A stretch of DNA of 64,000 bases, from assembly GCF_038066595.1 (NCBI RefSeq), contig NZ_JBBUTH010000008.1, positions 372,001-436,000 of the forward strand. Reading direction: 5' to 3'. The DNA comes from Pseudaquabacterium inlustre (GTDB lineage Bacteria > Pseudomonadota > Gammaproteobacteria > Burkholderiales > Burkholderiaceae_C). A program made the position numbers and the translations under genes. Below are positions 39,060 through 47,815 of this stretch, one piece after another (within the stretch, counting starts at the first letter, position 1; the number at the start of each line of letters is the position of its first letter). The notes below the pieces were generated by a model. The model was not told where the DNA came from and did not search any database. It was given only the letters and a program-made list of their open reading frames with translations.

Positions 39060-39860
39060 TCAGAGCGCGGCGCCGGCCTTGGCCGGCTTGCCCAGGCTGC
39101 CCATGCGCTTGACCAGCTCGCGCGCGAACTCCACATAGGCCTGGGCGCCCTTGGACGACGGGTCGAACACCACGCCGGGCTGGCCGTAGCTGGGCGCCTC
39201 GGCCAGGCGCACGTTGCGCGGGATCACGGTGCTGAACACCTTGTCGCCGAAGTGCTGCTGCAGCTGCTCGCTCACCTGCTGCTGCAGCGTGATGCGCGGA
39301 TCGAACATCACGCGCAGCAGGCCGATGATCTGCAGGTCGCGGTTCAGGTTGGCGTGCACCTGCTTGATGGTGTTGACCAGATCGGACAGGCCCTCCAGCG
39401 CGAAGTACTCGCACTGCATCGGCACGATCACGCCGTGGGCACTGCACAGACCGTTCAGCGTCAGAAGGCTCAAGGACGGCGGGCAGTCGATCAGCACGAA
39501 GTCGTAGTCGGCATCCACGGCGGCCAGCGCGGTGCGCAGGCGCTCGTTGCGGCGCTCCAGCTGCACCAGTTCCACCTCGGCACCGGCCAGCTCGCGGTTG
39601 GCGCCCAGGATGTCGTAGCCCGCGCCGTCGGCGCTGCACTTGGCCTCGGCGATGCCAGCGGATTCGAGCAGCACGTCGTACACCGACATCGGCATGGCCC
39701 GCTTGTCCACGCCCGAGCCCATCGTCGCATTGCCCTGCGGATCGAGGTCAACCACCAGCACGCGCTGGTTCACACGCGCCAGGCCGGCGGCGAGGTTCAC
39801 GGTGGTGGTCGTCTTGCCGACGCCACCCTTCTGATTCGCGATGCAAAAGACTTTGGCCAT
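39060..39860 (-). CDS. parA: Chromosome partition ATPase ParA
   Basis: A 266-residue ParA/Soj: deviant Walker A KGGVGKTTTTVNLAAGLA near residue 11, VLVVDLDPQGNATMGSG, FVLIDCPPSLSLLTLNGL and a C-terminal VPLSE-like region, here VIPRNVRLAEAPSYGQP. It binds DNA non-specifically in its ATP form and is released by ParB, moving parS DNA. It lies downstream of rsmG in the usual gidA-gidB-parA order. Confidence 0.97.
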   Translation of the reverse strand: MAKVFCIANQKGGVGKTTTTVNLAAGLARVNQRVLVVDLDPQGNATMGSGVDKRAMPMSVYDVLLESAGIAEAKCSADGAGYDILGANRELAGAEVELVQLERRNERLRTALAAVDADYDFVLIDCPPSLSLLTLNGLCSAHGVIVPMQCEYFALEGLSDLVNTIKQVHANLNRDLQIIGLLRVMFDPRITLQQQVSEQLQQHFGDKVFSTVIPRNVRLAEAPSYGQPGVVFDPSSKGAQAYVEFARELVKRMGSLGKPAKAGAAL

Positions 39861-39964
39861 GGGTGGAAGTATCGCCGCTGGCTGGCGTGGCCGGGCTGCG
39901 GTTCAGCCCTGGGCGCAGGCAAATCTGGGGTCAGAAAGCCGGCCGGCGCGGCAATTCAAGGCGC

Positions 39965-40761
39965 TCAGACAGGGCGCATCCAGACCAGGCAGCGCTGGGC
40001 GTCCAGGCCTGGCACGGCCAGTTGTTCCACGTGAAACACCTGCACGCTGGCGGGCAGCGCCGCCTGCTCATCGCCCGGTGACTTGCCCTTCATCGCCATC
40101 CACACGCCCTGCTCTGCCAGCAAGGGCGCGGTGAGGCCGGTGAAGTCGGGCAGCGACGCGAAAGCGCGCGAAGTGATCAGCTGGTAGCGGCGGACGGCCG
40201 GGTCCAGCGTCTCCACCCGGGCGTGCAGGCCGCGCAGGTTGGGCAGGCCCAGTTCGGCCGCCACCTGGCGGATGAAGCTGGCCTTCTTGGCCACGGTGTC
40301 CACGCAGTCCACCTGCCAGCCGGGCTCCACCGCCGCCAGCACCACGCCGGGCAGGCCGCCGCCGCTGCCCACATCCAGGATGTGCGGCGCGTCAGCGCCC
40401 CCCGCGCTGGCCTGGCTGGCGAAGTGCCGGCGCAGCGGCGCCAGCACGGCCAGGCAGTCCACCAGATGATGGCTGAGCATCTCCTCGGGTTCGCGCAGCG
40501 CGGTCAGGTTGTAGACCTGATTCCAGCGCTGCAGCAGGCCCAGGTAGGCCATCAGGCGATCAGCGGCCTGCTCATCCAGCGGAGTCTCCAGCGCCTGCGC
40601 GGCGGCCAGCAGGCGGGCGCGGCGGTCGGCCTCGCTGGCCTGGGTGCGGGCGCTCATGGCGCTGCGCTGGGCGGCGTGGCGGGTGTCGTCGGCCCAGACG
40701 TCCAGCGCAGGCTTTGCGGACTTGCCCGGCTTGCCTGCCGGGCGATGCGGCTTGGACGCGT

Positions 40762-40765
<4 letters not shown>
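39965..40765 (-). CDS. rsmG: 16S rRNA (guanine-527 N7)-methyltransferase RsmG
   Basis: The SAM-binding motif HILDVGSGGGLPGVVLAAVEP is followed by VDTVAKKASFIRQVAAELGLPN and TSRAFASLPDF. The 266-residue product has an N-terminal basic tail of about 36 residues before MSARTQASEADRR, longer than usual. The ATG at 40765 overlaps the mnmG stop as ATGA, which supports the long form, though an internal start at Met37 is possible. A parS site lies inside its 3' part (40023-40038). Confidence 0.95.
40023..40038. promoter_or_regulatory. parS: parS site 1
   Basis: TGTTCCACGTGAAACA matches the universal chromosomal ParB binding sequence exactly. It lies in the 3' coding part of rsmG. ParB loads here, spreads and recruits SMC. 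Confidence 0.93.
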
Positions 40766-42834
<2,069 letters not shown>

Positions 42835-43019
42835 GGTGGGGAGGGCGGCGCGGCACGGGCGCCGCCAGAGTGGGCGGGGAGGCGCGTATTGTAAAAAGCG
42901 CCCCCTCGGCCGGGGCGTCGGATTGCACATTGGCCCTGCCTGCCGCCTATCATCCGGCCCGCCCGGCCTGACCCCGGGCCCGTTCAACCCGCCAGCGCCT
43001 GACCCCAGCCCCCATCGCC

Positions 43020-43283
43020 ATGGATTGCCGCCCCGGCTGCGCCGCCTGCTGCATCGCCCCGTCGATCAGCACGCCCATTCCCGGCATGCCAGCCGGAAAG
43101 CCGGCCGGCGTGCCCTGCGTGCAGCTCGACGCGCAGCTGCGCTGCCGCCTGTTCGGCCGCCCCGAGCGACCGGCGGTGTGCGGCTCGCTGCAGCCGGTGG
43201 CCGAGATGTGCGGCACCGATCGAACCCACGCGCTGCACTGGCTGTCCACGCTGGAATCGGCCACCAGGCCGCCCGCGCGCTGA
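43020..43283 (+). CDS. YkgJ-type cysteine-cluster protein
   Basis: An 87-residue protein with the N-terminal cluster Cys3, Cys7, Cys10, Cys11 (MDCRPGCAACC) followed by PIPGMPAGKPAG and later Cys residues, as in the YkgJ family of putative zinc or iron binding proteins. Function is unknown. It stands alone, divergent from mnmG and convergent with the DUF2061 gene. Confidence 0.85.
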   Translation: MDCRPGCAACCIAPSISTPIPGMPAGKPAGVPCVQLDAQLRCRLFGRPERPAVCGSLQPVAEMCGTDRTHALHWLSTLESATRPPAR

Positions 43284-43307
43284 GCCTCGGCCTGGCGGTG
43301 CCTTGGG

Positions 43308-43502
43308 TCAGCTGCTGGCCAGCGGCGCGGCGGCGCCGTCGCGCCCGTCCCACCAGCGGTCGAAGAAGTAATGCGCCACGGTGTTGCAGATCGGCTCCAC
43401 CACGGTGATGGCGCCGGCCACCGTCACGCTGCCGGTGAGTGCATAGCCCACGCTGAACGCGATGCCCACGTGCATCGCACCGAATGCTGCCGACTTGGCC
43501 AT
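43308..43502 (-). CDS. DUF2061 small membrane protein
   Basis: A 64-residue protein with two hydrophobic helices (GAMHVGIAFSVGYALTGSV and AGAITVVEPICNTVAHYFF), ending DRWWDGRDGAAAPLASS. It matches the DUF2061 pattern (helix, short turn, EP.....H.F). The role is unknown. AGGAG precedes the ATG at 43502. It diverges from the Crp/Fnr gene and may share its operator region. Confidence 0.85.
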   Translation of the reverse strand: MAKSAAFGAMHVGIAFSVGYALTGSVTVAGAITVVEPICNTVAHYFFDRWWDGRDGAAAPLASS

Positions 43503-43531
43503 CAGGCTCTCCTGCCGAGGTGTACGATGTG

Positions 43532-43572
43532 TTGAATTGTGCAATGACTATCGATATACAACGTTCGATAGT
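43532..43572 (+). promoter_or_regulatory. Sigma-70 promoter with operator palindrome, Crp/Fnr gene
   Basis: TTGAAT (43532-43537), a 17-base spacer and TATACA (43555-43560) form a good promoter. The -10 lies inside the spacer of the perfect inverted repeat ACTATCGA (43547-43554) / TCGATAGT (43565-43572), so a bound dimer would block it. The region is strikingly AT-rich for this genome. RNA would start about 43567. The protein that binds is unknown; the regulator encoded just downstream is one candidate. Confidence 0.75.
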
Positions 43573-43645
43573 TTTCATGGCAATCATAGCCACCGCCTAG
43601 ACTCCAGCCAGCCCCGCCTCACCGCACGCCCTCCCCGGCCGCACC

Positions 43646-44341
43646 ATGTCCACACCCGCGCCCCCCTCCGATCTTGCCGAACGCCTGCTGCCGCTGTACC
43701 CGGTGCTGGCCGAACTGTCGGCTGACCTGCGCCAAGAGGTGCTGGCGCGTGACACGCAGGTGGTGCGCGTGCCCGACGGCCAGACCCTGTTCGACGAAGG
43801 CGCCCCCTGCCAGGGCTTCCCGATGCTGCTGAGCGGCGAGGTGCGCGTGGCTCGCGGCAGCCCGCAGGGCCGCTCGCTGGAGCTCTACCGCGTGCTGCCG
43901 GGCGAGCTGTGCGTGGTGTCCACCTCCTGCCTGTTCGGCCACAGCCTGCTGATGGCCCATGGCGTCACCGTGGCCACCACCGAGCTGGTCCTGCTGTCGC
44001 CCGCGGGCTTCGAGCGCTGGACGGCGGTGCCGGCCTTTCGCCGCTTCGTGTTCGGCGTGTTCGCCGACCGCCTGGCCGACCTGATGGGCCTGGCCGAGGC
44101 CGTGGCCTTCCAGCGCCTGGATCAGCGCCTGGCCGGCGCGCTGCTGGGCCATGGCGCGGTGATCGCCGCCACGCACCAGGCCCTGGCCGACGAGCTGGGC
44201 ACGGTGCGCGAGATCGTCACGCGGCTGCTGCGCCGCTTCGAGCGCGCCGGCTGGCTGCGCCTGGGCCGCGAGCGCGTGGAGATCGTCGATGCCGCCGCGC
44301 TGCGCGCGCTGGCGTCCGGCCAGCCGACGGCCACGCGCTGA
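43646..44341 (+). CDS. Crp/Fnr family transcription regulator
   Basis: A 231-residue protein with a cupin-like sensor domain (FDEGAPCQGFPMLLSGEVRVAR, YRVLPGELCVVSTSCLFG), a long dimer helix and a winged helix (ATHQALADELGTVREIVTRLLRRFERAGWL, 175-204). It has no Fnr iron-sulfur cysteine set at the N-terminus. Cys55, Cys89 and Cys95 in the sensor domain could be redox or thiol sensors. The next gene is a DUF2892 protein with a Crp/Fnr-type palindrome before it. Confidence 0.92.
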   Translation: MSTPAPPSDLAERLLPLYPVLAELSADLRQEVLARDTQVVRVPDGQTLFDEGAPCQGFPMLLSGEVRVARGSPQGRSLELYRVLPGELCVVSTSCLFGHSLLMAHGVTVATTELVLLSPAGFERWTAVPAFRRFVFGVFADRLADLMGLAEAVAFQRLDQRLAGALLGHGAVIAATHQALADELGTVREIVTRLLRRFERAGWLRLGRERVEIVDAAALRALASGQPTATR

Positions 44342-44362
44342 GCGCGCTCACCCCACCGCTCG

Positions 44363-44376
44363 GTGACTGCAGTCAC
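44363..44376. promoter_or_regulatory. Crp/Fnr-type palindrome GTGACTGCAGTCAC
   Basis: A perfect 14-base palindrome with the half-site geometry of the Crp/Fnr family (GTGAC-N4-GTCAC). Its centre is about 80 bases before the DUF2892 start. If RNA starts near 44411 the site would be at -41.5, a class II activator position. The adjacent regulator is the likely binder; this is inferred. Confidence 0.7.
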
Positions 44377-44448
44377 AGACGCCCGCCGCCGCGGCGCGCA
44401 CAGTGCATGCATCGGCAACGTGCCGAGAGTCGTCTGGAGGAATGAGCC

Positions 44449-44643
44449 ATGAAACTGAACGTCGGCGGCATCGACCGCATTCTTCGCATCTCGGCCGGCC
44501 TGGTGCTGGTGGGCTTGGCCGCCACCGGCACGGTGGGCGCCTGGGGCTGGATCGGCGTGGTGCCGCTGCTCACCGGCGCGGTGGGCTTCTGCCCGCTGTA
44601 CCCGCTGATCGGCCTGAACACCTGCCCGATGAACAAGGGCTGA
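44449..44643 (+). CDS. DUF2892 small inner-membrane protein
   Basis: A 64-residue protein: MKLNVGGIDRILRISAGLVL start, then two hydrophobic stretches and the family end FCPLYPLIGLNTCPMNKG with two Cys. The DUF2892 domain is also the membrane part of YgaP, a rhodanese, so sulfur or thiol chemistry is a possible theme. GGAGG lies 10 bases before the ATG. It is the likely target of the preceding Crp/Fnr regulator. Confidence 0.9.
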   Translation: MKLNVGGIDRILRISAGLVLVGLAATGTVGAWGWIGVVPLLTGAVGFCPLYPLIGLNTCPMNKG

Positions 44644-44710
44644 GCCCCACCGCCTGCCAACGCCTGCCCGCTGGCGGACGTTGGCCGCCTGATCCAGGCA
44701 CCCATGTGAA

Positions 44711-44743
44711 ACAGGGGCCCCAGCGTCACCGCCGGGCCCCTGT
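44711..44743 (+). terminator. Hairpin after the DUF2892 gene
   Basis: A perfect 10-base stem ACAGGGGCCC / GGGCCCCTGT with a 13-base loop, 67 bases after the stop. No T tract. Confidence 0.6.
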
Positions 44744-44782
44744 GCGCTTGTGACGGCGCGCCCGCAGCGCACCGCAACAAGA

Positions 44783-44807
44783 ACGGCCCGGAGCCTGTCC
44801 GGGCCGT
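44783..44807 (-). terminator. Terminator of the micro-ORF transcript
   Basis: A perfect 10-base stem ACGGCCCGGA / TCCGGGCCGT around a 5-base loop. On the reverse strand it is followed by TCTTGTTG, a partial T tract. It lies 52 bases beyond the micro-ORF stop. Confidence 0.65.
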
Positions 44808-44859
44808 GAAGCCGGCCCTGCGGGCACAGGACCGGGAGCAAAGAATTCGAATCGGGGGC

Positions 44860-44892
44860 TTACCAGCCAGCGCGGGGGAGCATCGTTTGCAT
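44860..44892 (-). CDS. Ten-codon micro-ORF MQTMLPRAGW
   Basis: ATG to TAA encodes only MQTMLPRAGW. It has a strong Shine-Dalgarno AGGAG (44900-44904) seven bases from the ATG, a lux-box-like site about 90 bases upstream and a terminator after it. It lies 140 bases downstream of the LuxR-type gene on the same strand. It could be a tiny peptide, a precursor, or a marker of a small RNA. No comparison was possible, so whether it is conserved is unknown. Confidence 0.45.
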   Translation of the reverse strand: MQTMLPRAGW

Positions 44893-44980
44893 GGGGCTTC
44901 TCCTGGTGTTGGTTGCGGCGCCGGACATCTGTTTGGCAGCGCTCTGGGCGTATTTCACCAACGCGGCCCCCGGGCCGGAA

Positions 44981-44996
44981 CTGTCAGGTCTTACAG
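44981..44996 (-). promoter_or_regulatory. lux-box-like element before the micro-ORF
   Basis: CTGT-N8-ACAG is the core spacing of classical lux boxes (ACCTGT-N8-ACAGGT type). On the reverse strand TGAAAT at 44957-44952 lies where a -10 is expected if the box is centred near -42. RNA would then start about 44946. Only eight bases are constrained, so chance is possible. Confidence 0.45.
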
Positions 44997-45032
44997 GGCA
45001 GGCCCCGCCGCCACACCCGTACAGGCCGCCGC

Positions 45033-45746
45033 CTAGTGGATCAGGCCCAGCCGCAGGGCCTTGAGCACCGCCTGGTGCTTGCTGCTGCACTGCAGCTTGT
45101 GCATGGCGTTGTTGACGTGCAGCACCGCCGTGCGCTCGGTGATGCCCAGGATGGCGCCCACCTCCCAGGCCGTCTTGCCTTCCATCGTCCAGCGCAACAC
45201 CTCCAGCTCACGCGGCGTCAGCGCGGGCAGGTCGGTCATCGCCAGATCGGGCGCCAGCACGCGCATCGCCGCATCCTGGGCATGCACGGCGAACAGCTGC
45301 AGGTCGGCCACGATGCGGGTCAGCTCGCCGCGATCGGCCGGCAGCGGGCGGTCGCGCTCGACGCCCAGCGCAAAGTGCCGGCCGTGCGGCAGGTGCAGCG
45401 CCATCGCGATGCCGTTGCAGTAGCCGAAGCGGGCCTGCTCCTCCCACAGATCACCCAGGCCCTGGCTGGTGTAGGTGTCCTGGTTCCAGACGATGGGCAC
45501 CGAGTGGCGCCGGCAATGCTGCATCACCGGGTCGCGGCGCATGCTGGGCACGTCGTGGAAGGCGTCGCTGTAACCCTCGGGGGCGTTGTCGATCAGCACG
45601 AAATCGGAGCGTCCCACACCGTGGTCGACCACGGCCATGGCCGACACCGTGTCGAAGCCCAGCTGACGCGCGAAGCGCACCACCTCACCGCGGAATTCAT
45701 CCCGGCTGACGGCTCCGAGTACGGATGCGTAACCCCCTTGCAGCAT
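45033..45746 (-). CDS. LuxR-type quorum-sensing regulator (solo) with altered ligand pocket
   Basis: A 237-residue protein with an autoinducer-binding domain and a C-terminal LuxR HTH (LTPRELEVLRWTMEGKTAWEVGAILGITERT). By spacing, the six usual pocket positions are Tyr59, Phe63, Asp72, Pro73, Trp87 and a later Gly; the normal Trp and Tyr of the first two (TraR W57, Y61) are replaced. Asp72 and Trp87 are kept. No luxI is in the window, so it is a solo. The ATG at 45746 follows a TTG alternative at 45752. The unknown gene at 45865 is divergent. Confidence 0.88.
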   Translation of the reverse strand: MLQGGYASVLGAVSRDEFRGEVVRFARQLGFDTVSAMAVVDHGVGRSDFVLIDNAPEGYSDAFHDVPSMRRDPVMQHCRRHSVPIVWNQDTYTSQGLGDLWEEQARFGYCNGIAMALHLPHGRHFALGVERDRPLPADRGELTRIVADLQLFAVHAQDAAMRVLAPDLAMTDLPALTPRELEVLRWTMEGKTAWEVGAILGITERTAVLHVNNAMHKLQCSSKHQAVLKALRLGLIH

Positions 45747-45864
45747 GCCCAACGATCAATCCGAGCGGCCCGACAATGGCCACCCCTGAAAGGGTTTACA
45801 TGTTTTCATCCAATGATGCTTGCCGAAAACTGCTGGCATGCCAATCACTGTCGTGGAGACCTCG

Positions 45865-46341
45865 ATGAACAACAACAATGCAGCGCCCCACTGCCCGCCT
45901 TGGGCCGTTCGCGCCTGGCCGCCGCTATTGTGGCAGCTTGGCGCAAATAATTCGTTACCGTTGCAGCACCTGTGCACCCAGGTCAATCCCTCGACCGACC
46001 CGGCCTTCCGCACCATGGGCCAGACGCTGTGGGGCGCCGACTGCGCCGGCGGCCAGGCGGCGATGGCCTGGGACTGGGTGGAACTGGCCGAGGGCCTGTT
46101 CGCGCTGGCCGACCCGATGGCCATCGTGACCAATCTGCGCCTGGTGGACGACAGCGGCGAGGCGCTGCCTGACGGCGAGACGGTGCGGCACATCAACGGC
46201 ATCGTGCACGGCCTGCCCTGGCAGCAGGCGGTGGAGCAGGCGGTGGTCAACCCGGTGCAGCGGGTCTCGCCGCCGGCGCGCTGGTTCGTGCCGCGCAGCC
46301 ATGCGGCCCTGCCCCGCCAGCGCGTGGTGGGCGGGCACTGA
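45865..46341 (+). CDS. Unrecognised protein divergent from the LuxR-type gene
   Basis: A 158-residue acidic, Trp-rich protein. Central block: LCTQVNPSTDPAFRTMGQTL, then AMAWDWVELAEGLFALADPM and IVTNLRLVDDSGEALPDGET. No signal peptide or membrane helix. The codon pattern and the Shine-Dalgarno GGAG six bases before the ATG at 45865 support a real gene; 45838 is another in-frame ATG. I do not know the family. Its position across a shared 118-base region from a LuxR solo suggests it may be regulated by, or act on, that system. Confidence 0.65.
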   Translation: MNNNNAAPHCPPWAVRAWPPLLWQLGANNSLPLQHLCTQVNPSTDPAFRTMGQTLWGADCAGGQAAMAWDWVELAEGLFALADPMAIVTNLRLVDDSGEALPDGETVRHINGIVHGLPWQQAVEQAVVNPVQRVSPPARWFVPRSHAALPRQRVVGGH

Positions 46342-46426
46342 GCCGCCGCCGGCGCATCGGCCGAGCCCCTTCGCCCCAACTGACACCCCACTTGAAATAC
46401 CCCCACCCGCACCCACCCTGGGGGAC

Positions 46427-46852
46427 ATGGACACCCACCACCTCGTCTGCCCGCACTGCGGCGCCACCAACCGCGTCCCCGCCGAACGGCTGGCGGACGA
46501 CCCCGGCTGCGGCCGCTGCCACCAGCCGCTGCTGGACGGCCAGCCGGTCACGCTGACCGACGCCAGCGCCGGCAAGTTCCTGGCGCAGTCGACCCTGCCG
46601 GTGCTGGTGGACTTCTGGGCCCCCTGGTGCGGCCCATGCCGGCAGATGGCGCCACAGTTCGAGGCCGCGGCGCGCCAGCTCAAGGGCCGGGTGATCTTCG
46701 CCAAGGTCGACAGCGACCAGAACCCGCAGCTGGCCGCGCAGTTCGGCATCCGCAGCATTCCCACGCTGGTGAAGCTGCAGGGCGGGCGCGAGGTGCGGCG
46801 CCAGTCAGGCGCGCTGCCGGCCTCGCAGATCGTGGCGCTGGCGCAGGGCTGA
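46427..46852 (+). CDS. trxC: Thioredoxin 2
   Basis: A 141-residue TrxC with an N-terminal zinc ribbon (Cys8, Cys11, Cys28, Cys31) and a thioredoxin domain with active site WAPWCGPC (Cys68, Cys71) and the cis-proline in RSIPTLVKLQGG. It reduces protein disulfides and is usually induced by oxidative stress. The ATG at 46427 starts exactly at the zinc ribbon; upstream in-frame sequence is Pro-rich and looks non-coding. Confidence 0.95.
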   Translation: MDTHHLVCPHCGATNRVPAERLADDPGCGRCHQPLLDGQPVTLTDASAGKFLAQSTLPVLVDFWAPWCGPCRQMAPQFEAAARQLKGRVIFAKVDSDQNPQLAAQFGIRSIPTLVKLQGGREVRRQSGALPASQIVALAQG

Positions 46853-46865
46853 GCGCCGGGCGGCG

Positions 46866-47771
46866 TCAGTAGCCGCGCGCGCGGTCCACCGGGTTGGGCA
46901 GCGGCCGGCCGTCGGCCAGGGCCTGCAGCCCGGCACAGAACTGGGCCGCCACCGTGGCCAGCGACGATTGCGCCGCGATGTGCGGCGTGACCGTGACGCC
47001 CAGTTCGGCCCACAGCGGATCGTCGGCCGGCAGCGGCTCGCGCTGCTGCACATCCAGCGCCGCGCCGGCCAGCTGGCCGCTGCGCAGCGCGGCGATCAGG
47101 TCGGCCTCGACCACATGGCCGCCGCGGGCGATGTTCACCAGGTAGCCGCCACGCGGCATGGCGGCAAACGCCGCGGCGTCCAGCAGCCCGGCGGTGGCCG
47201 GCGTCAGCGGCAGGGTGTTGACGACGATGTCGCTGCCGGCCAGGAAGTCGTGCAGCGCCGTGCCGTCGCGCCGCCAGCCTCGCACCCTGAAACCCAGCGC
47301 CTCCAGCACGCGGCCCACCTCGCGCCCCACCTCGCCATAGCCCAGCACGCCCACGCGGTGCCGGGCAGCGGCCATCGGGTGGCGGGTCCAGTCGCGCTGC
47401 GGGGCCTGGGCGCGGTAGCGCGCCAGGCCGCGCGCGTGATCGAGCACCACGGCGGCCACGTACTGGGCAATGCCCAGCGCCTGGTCGGGATCGACAATGC
47501 GGCTGAGCGGCACCTGCGGCGCCAGGTCGGGCACCAGCAGCTTCTCGACCCCCGCGGCCATTGCGCACACCCAGCGCAGCGCGGGCAGCCGGCCGGCCAG
47601 CCCGGGCGGGAAGGCCCAGCCCAGCACCACGTTGACGCGGGCCAGATCGGCCTCGGGCAGGTCGCTGCGCCAGCGCAGCAGCTCGGCATCGGGCCGCAGC
47701 GCCGACACGGCGGCCACCAGGCCGTCCTCCATCGGCTTCATCGGCACCAGCAGCAGGATCACGGGTTTCAT
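46866..47771 (-). CDS. D-2-hydroxyacid dehydrogenase (GhrA-like)
   Basis: A 301-residue enzyme of the glyoxylate/hydroxypyruvate reductase A type. NAD(P) motif VGVLGYGEVGREVGRVLEALG, catalytic Arg in NIARGGHVVEADL, Glu in QREPLPADDPLW and His in VTPHIAAQSS. It reduces small 2-oxo acids such as glyoxylate. It is convergent with trxC and lies downstream of the acetoacetyl-CoA synthetase gene on the same strand. Confidence 0.9.
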   Translation of the reverse strand: MKPVILLLVPMKPMEDGLVAAVSALRPDAELLRWRSDLPEADLARVNVVLGWAFPPGLAGRLPALRWVCAMAAGVEKLLVPDLAPQVPLSRIVDPDQALGIAQYVAAVVLDHARGLARYRAQAPQRDWTRHPMAAARHRVGVLGYGEVGREVGRVLEALGFRVRGWRRDGTALHDFLAGSDIVVNTLPLTPATAGLLDAAAFAAMPRGGYLVNIARGGHVVEADLIAALRSGQLAGAALDVQQREPLPADDPLWAELGVTVTPHIAAQSSLATVAAQFCAGLQALADGRPLPNPVDRARGY

Positions 47772-47815
47772 CGGAGGGGCACTCGCAGTGAGACAGGCCA
47801 CCGCATGTTGCCCGC

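Noticed and set aside
44840..44870. GAATTCGAATC resembling a tRNA T-loop
   Set aside because: No acceptor or anticodon stem can be formed around it; it lies in the micro-ORF 3' region.
46391..46426. CTTGAAA upstream of trxC as a heat-shock promoter
   Set aside because: The expected CCCCAT-type -10 is not at the proper distance.
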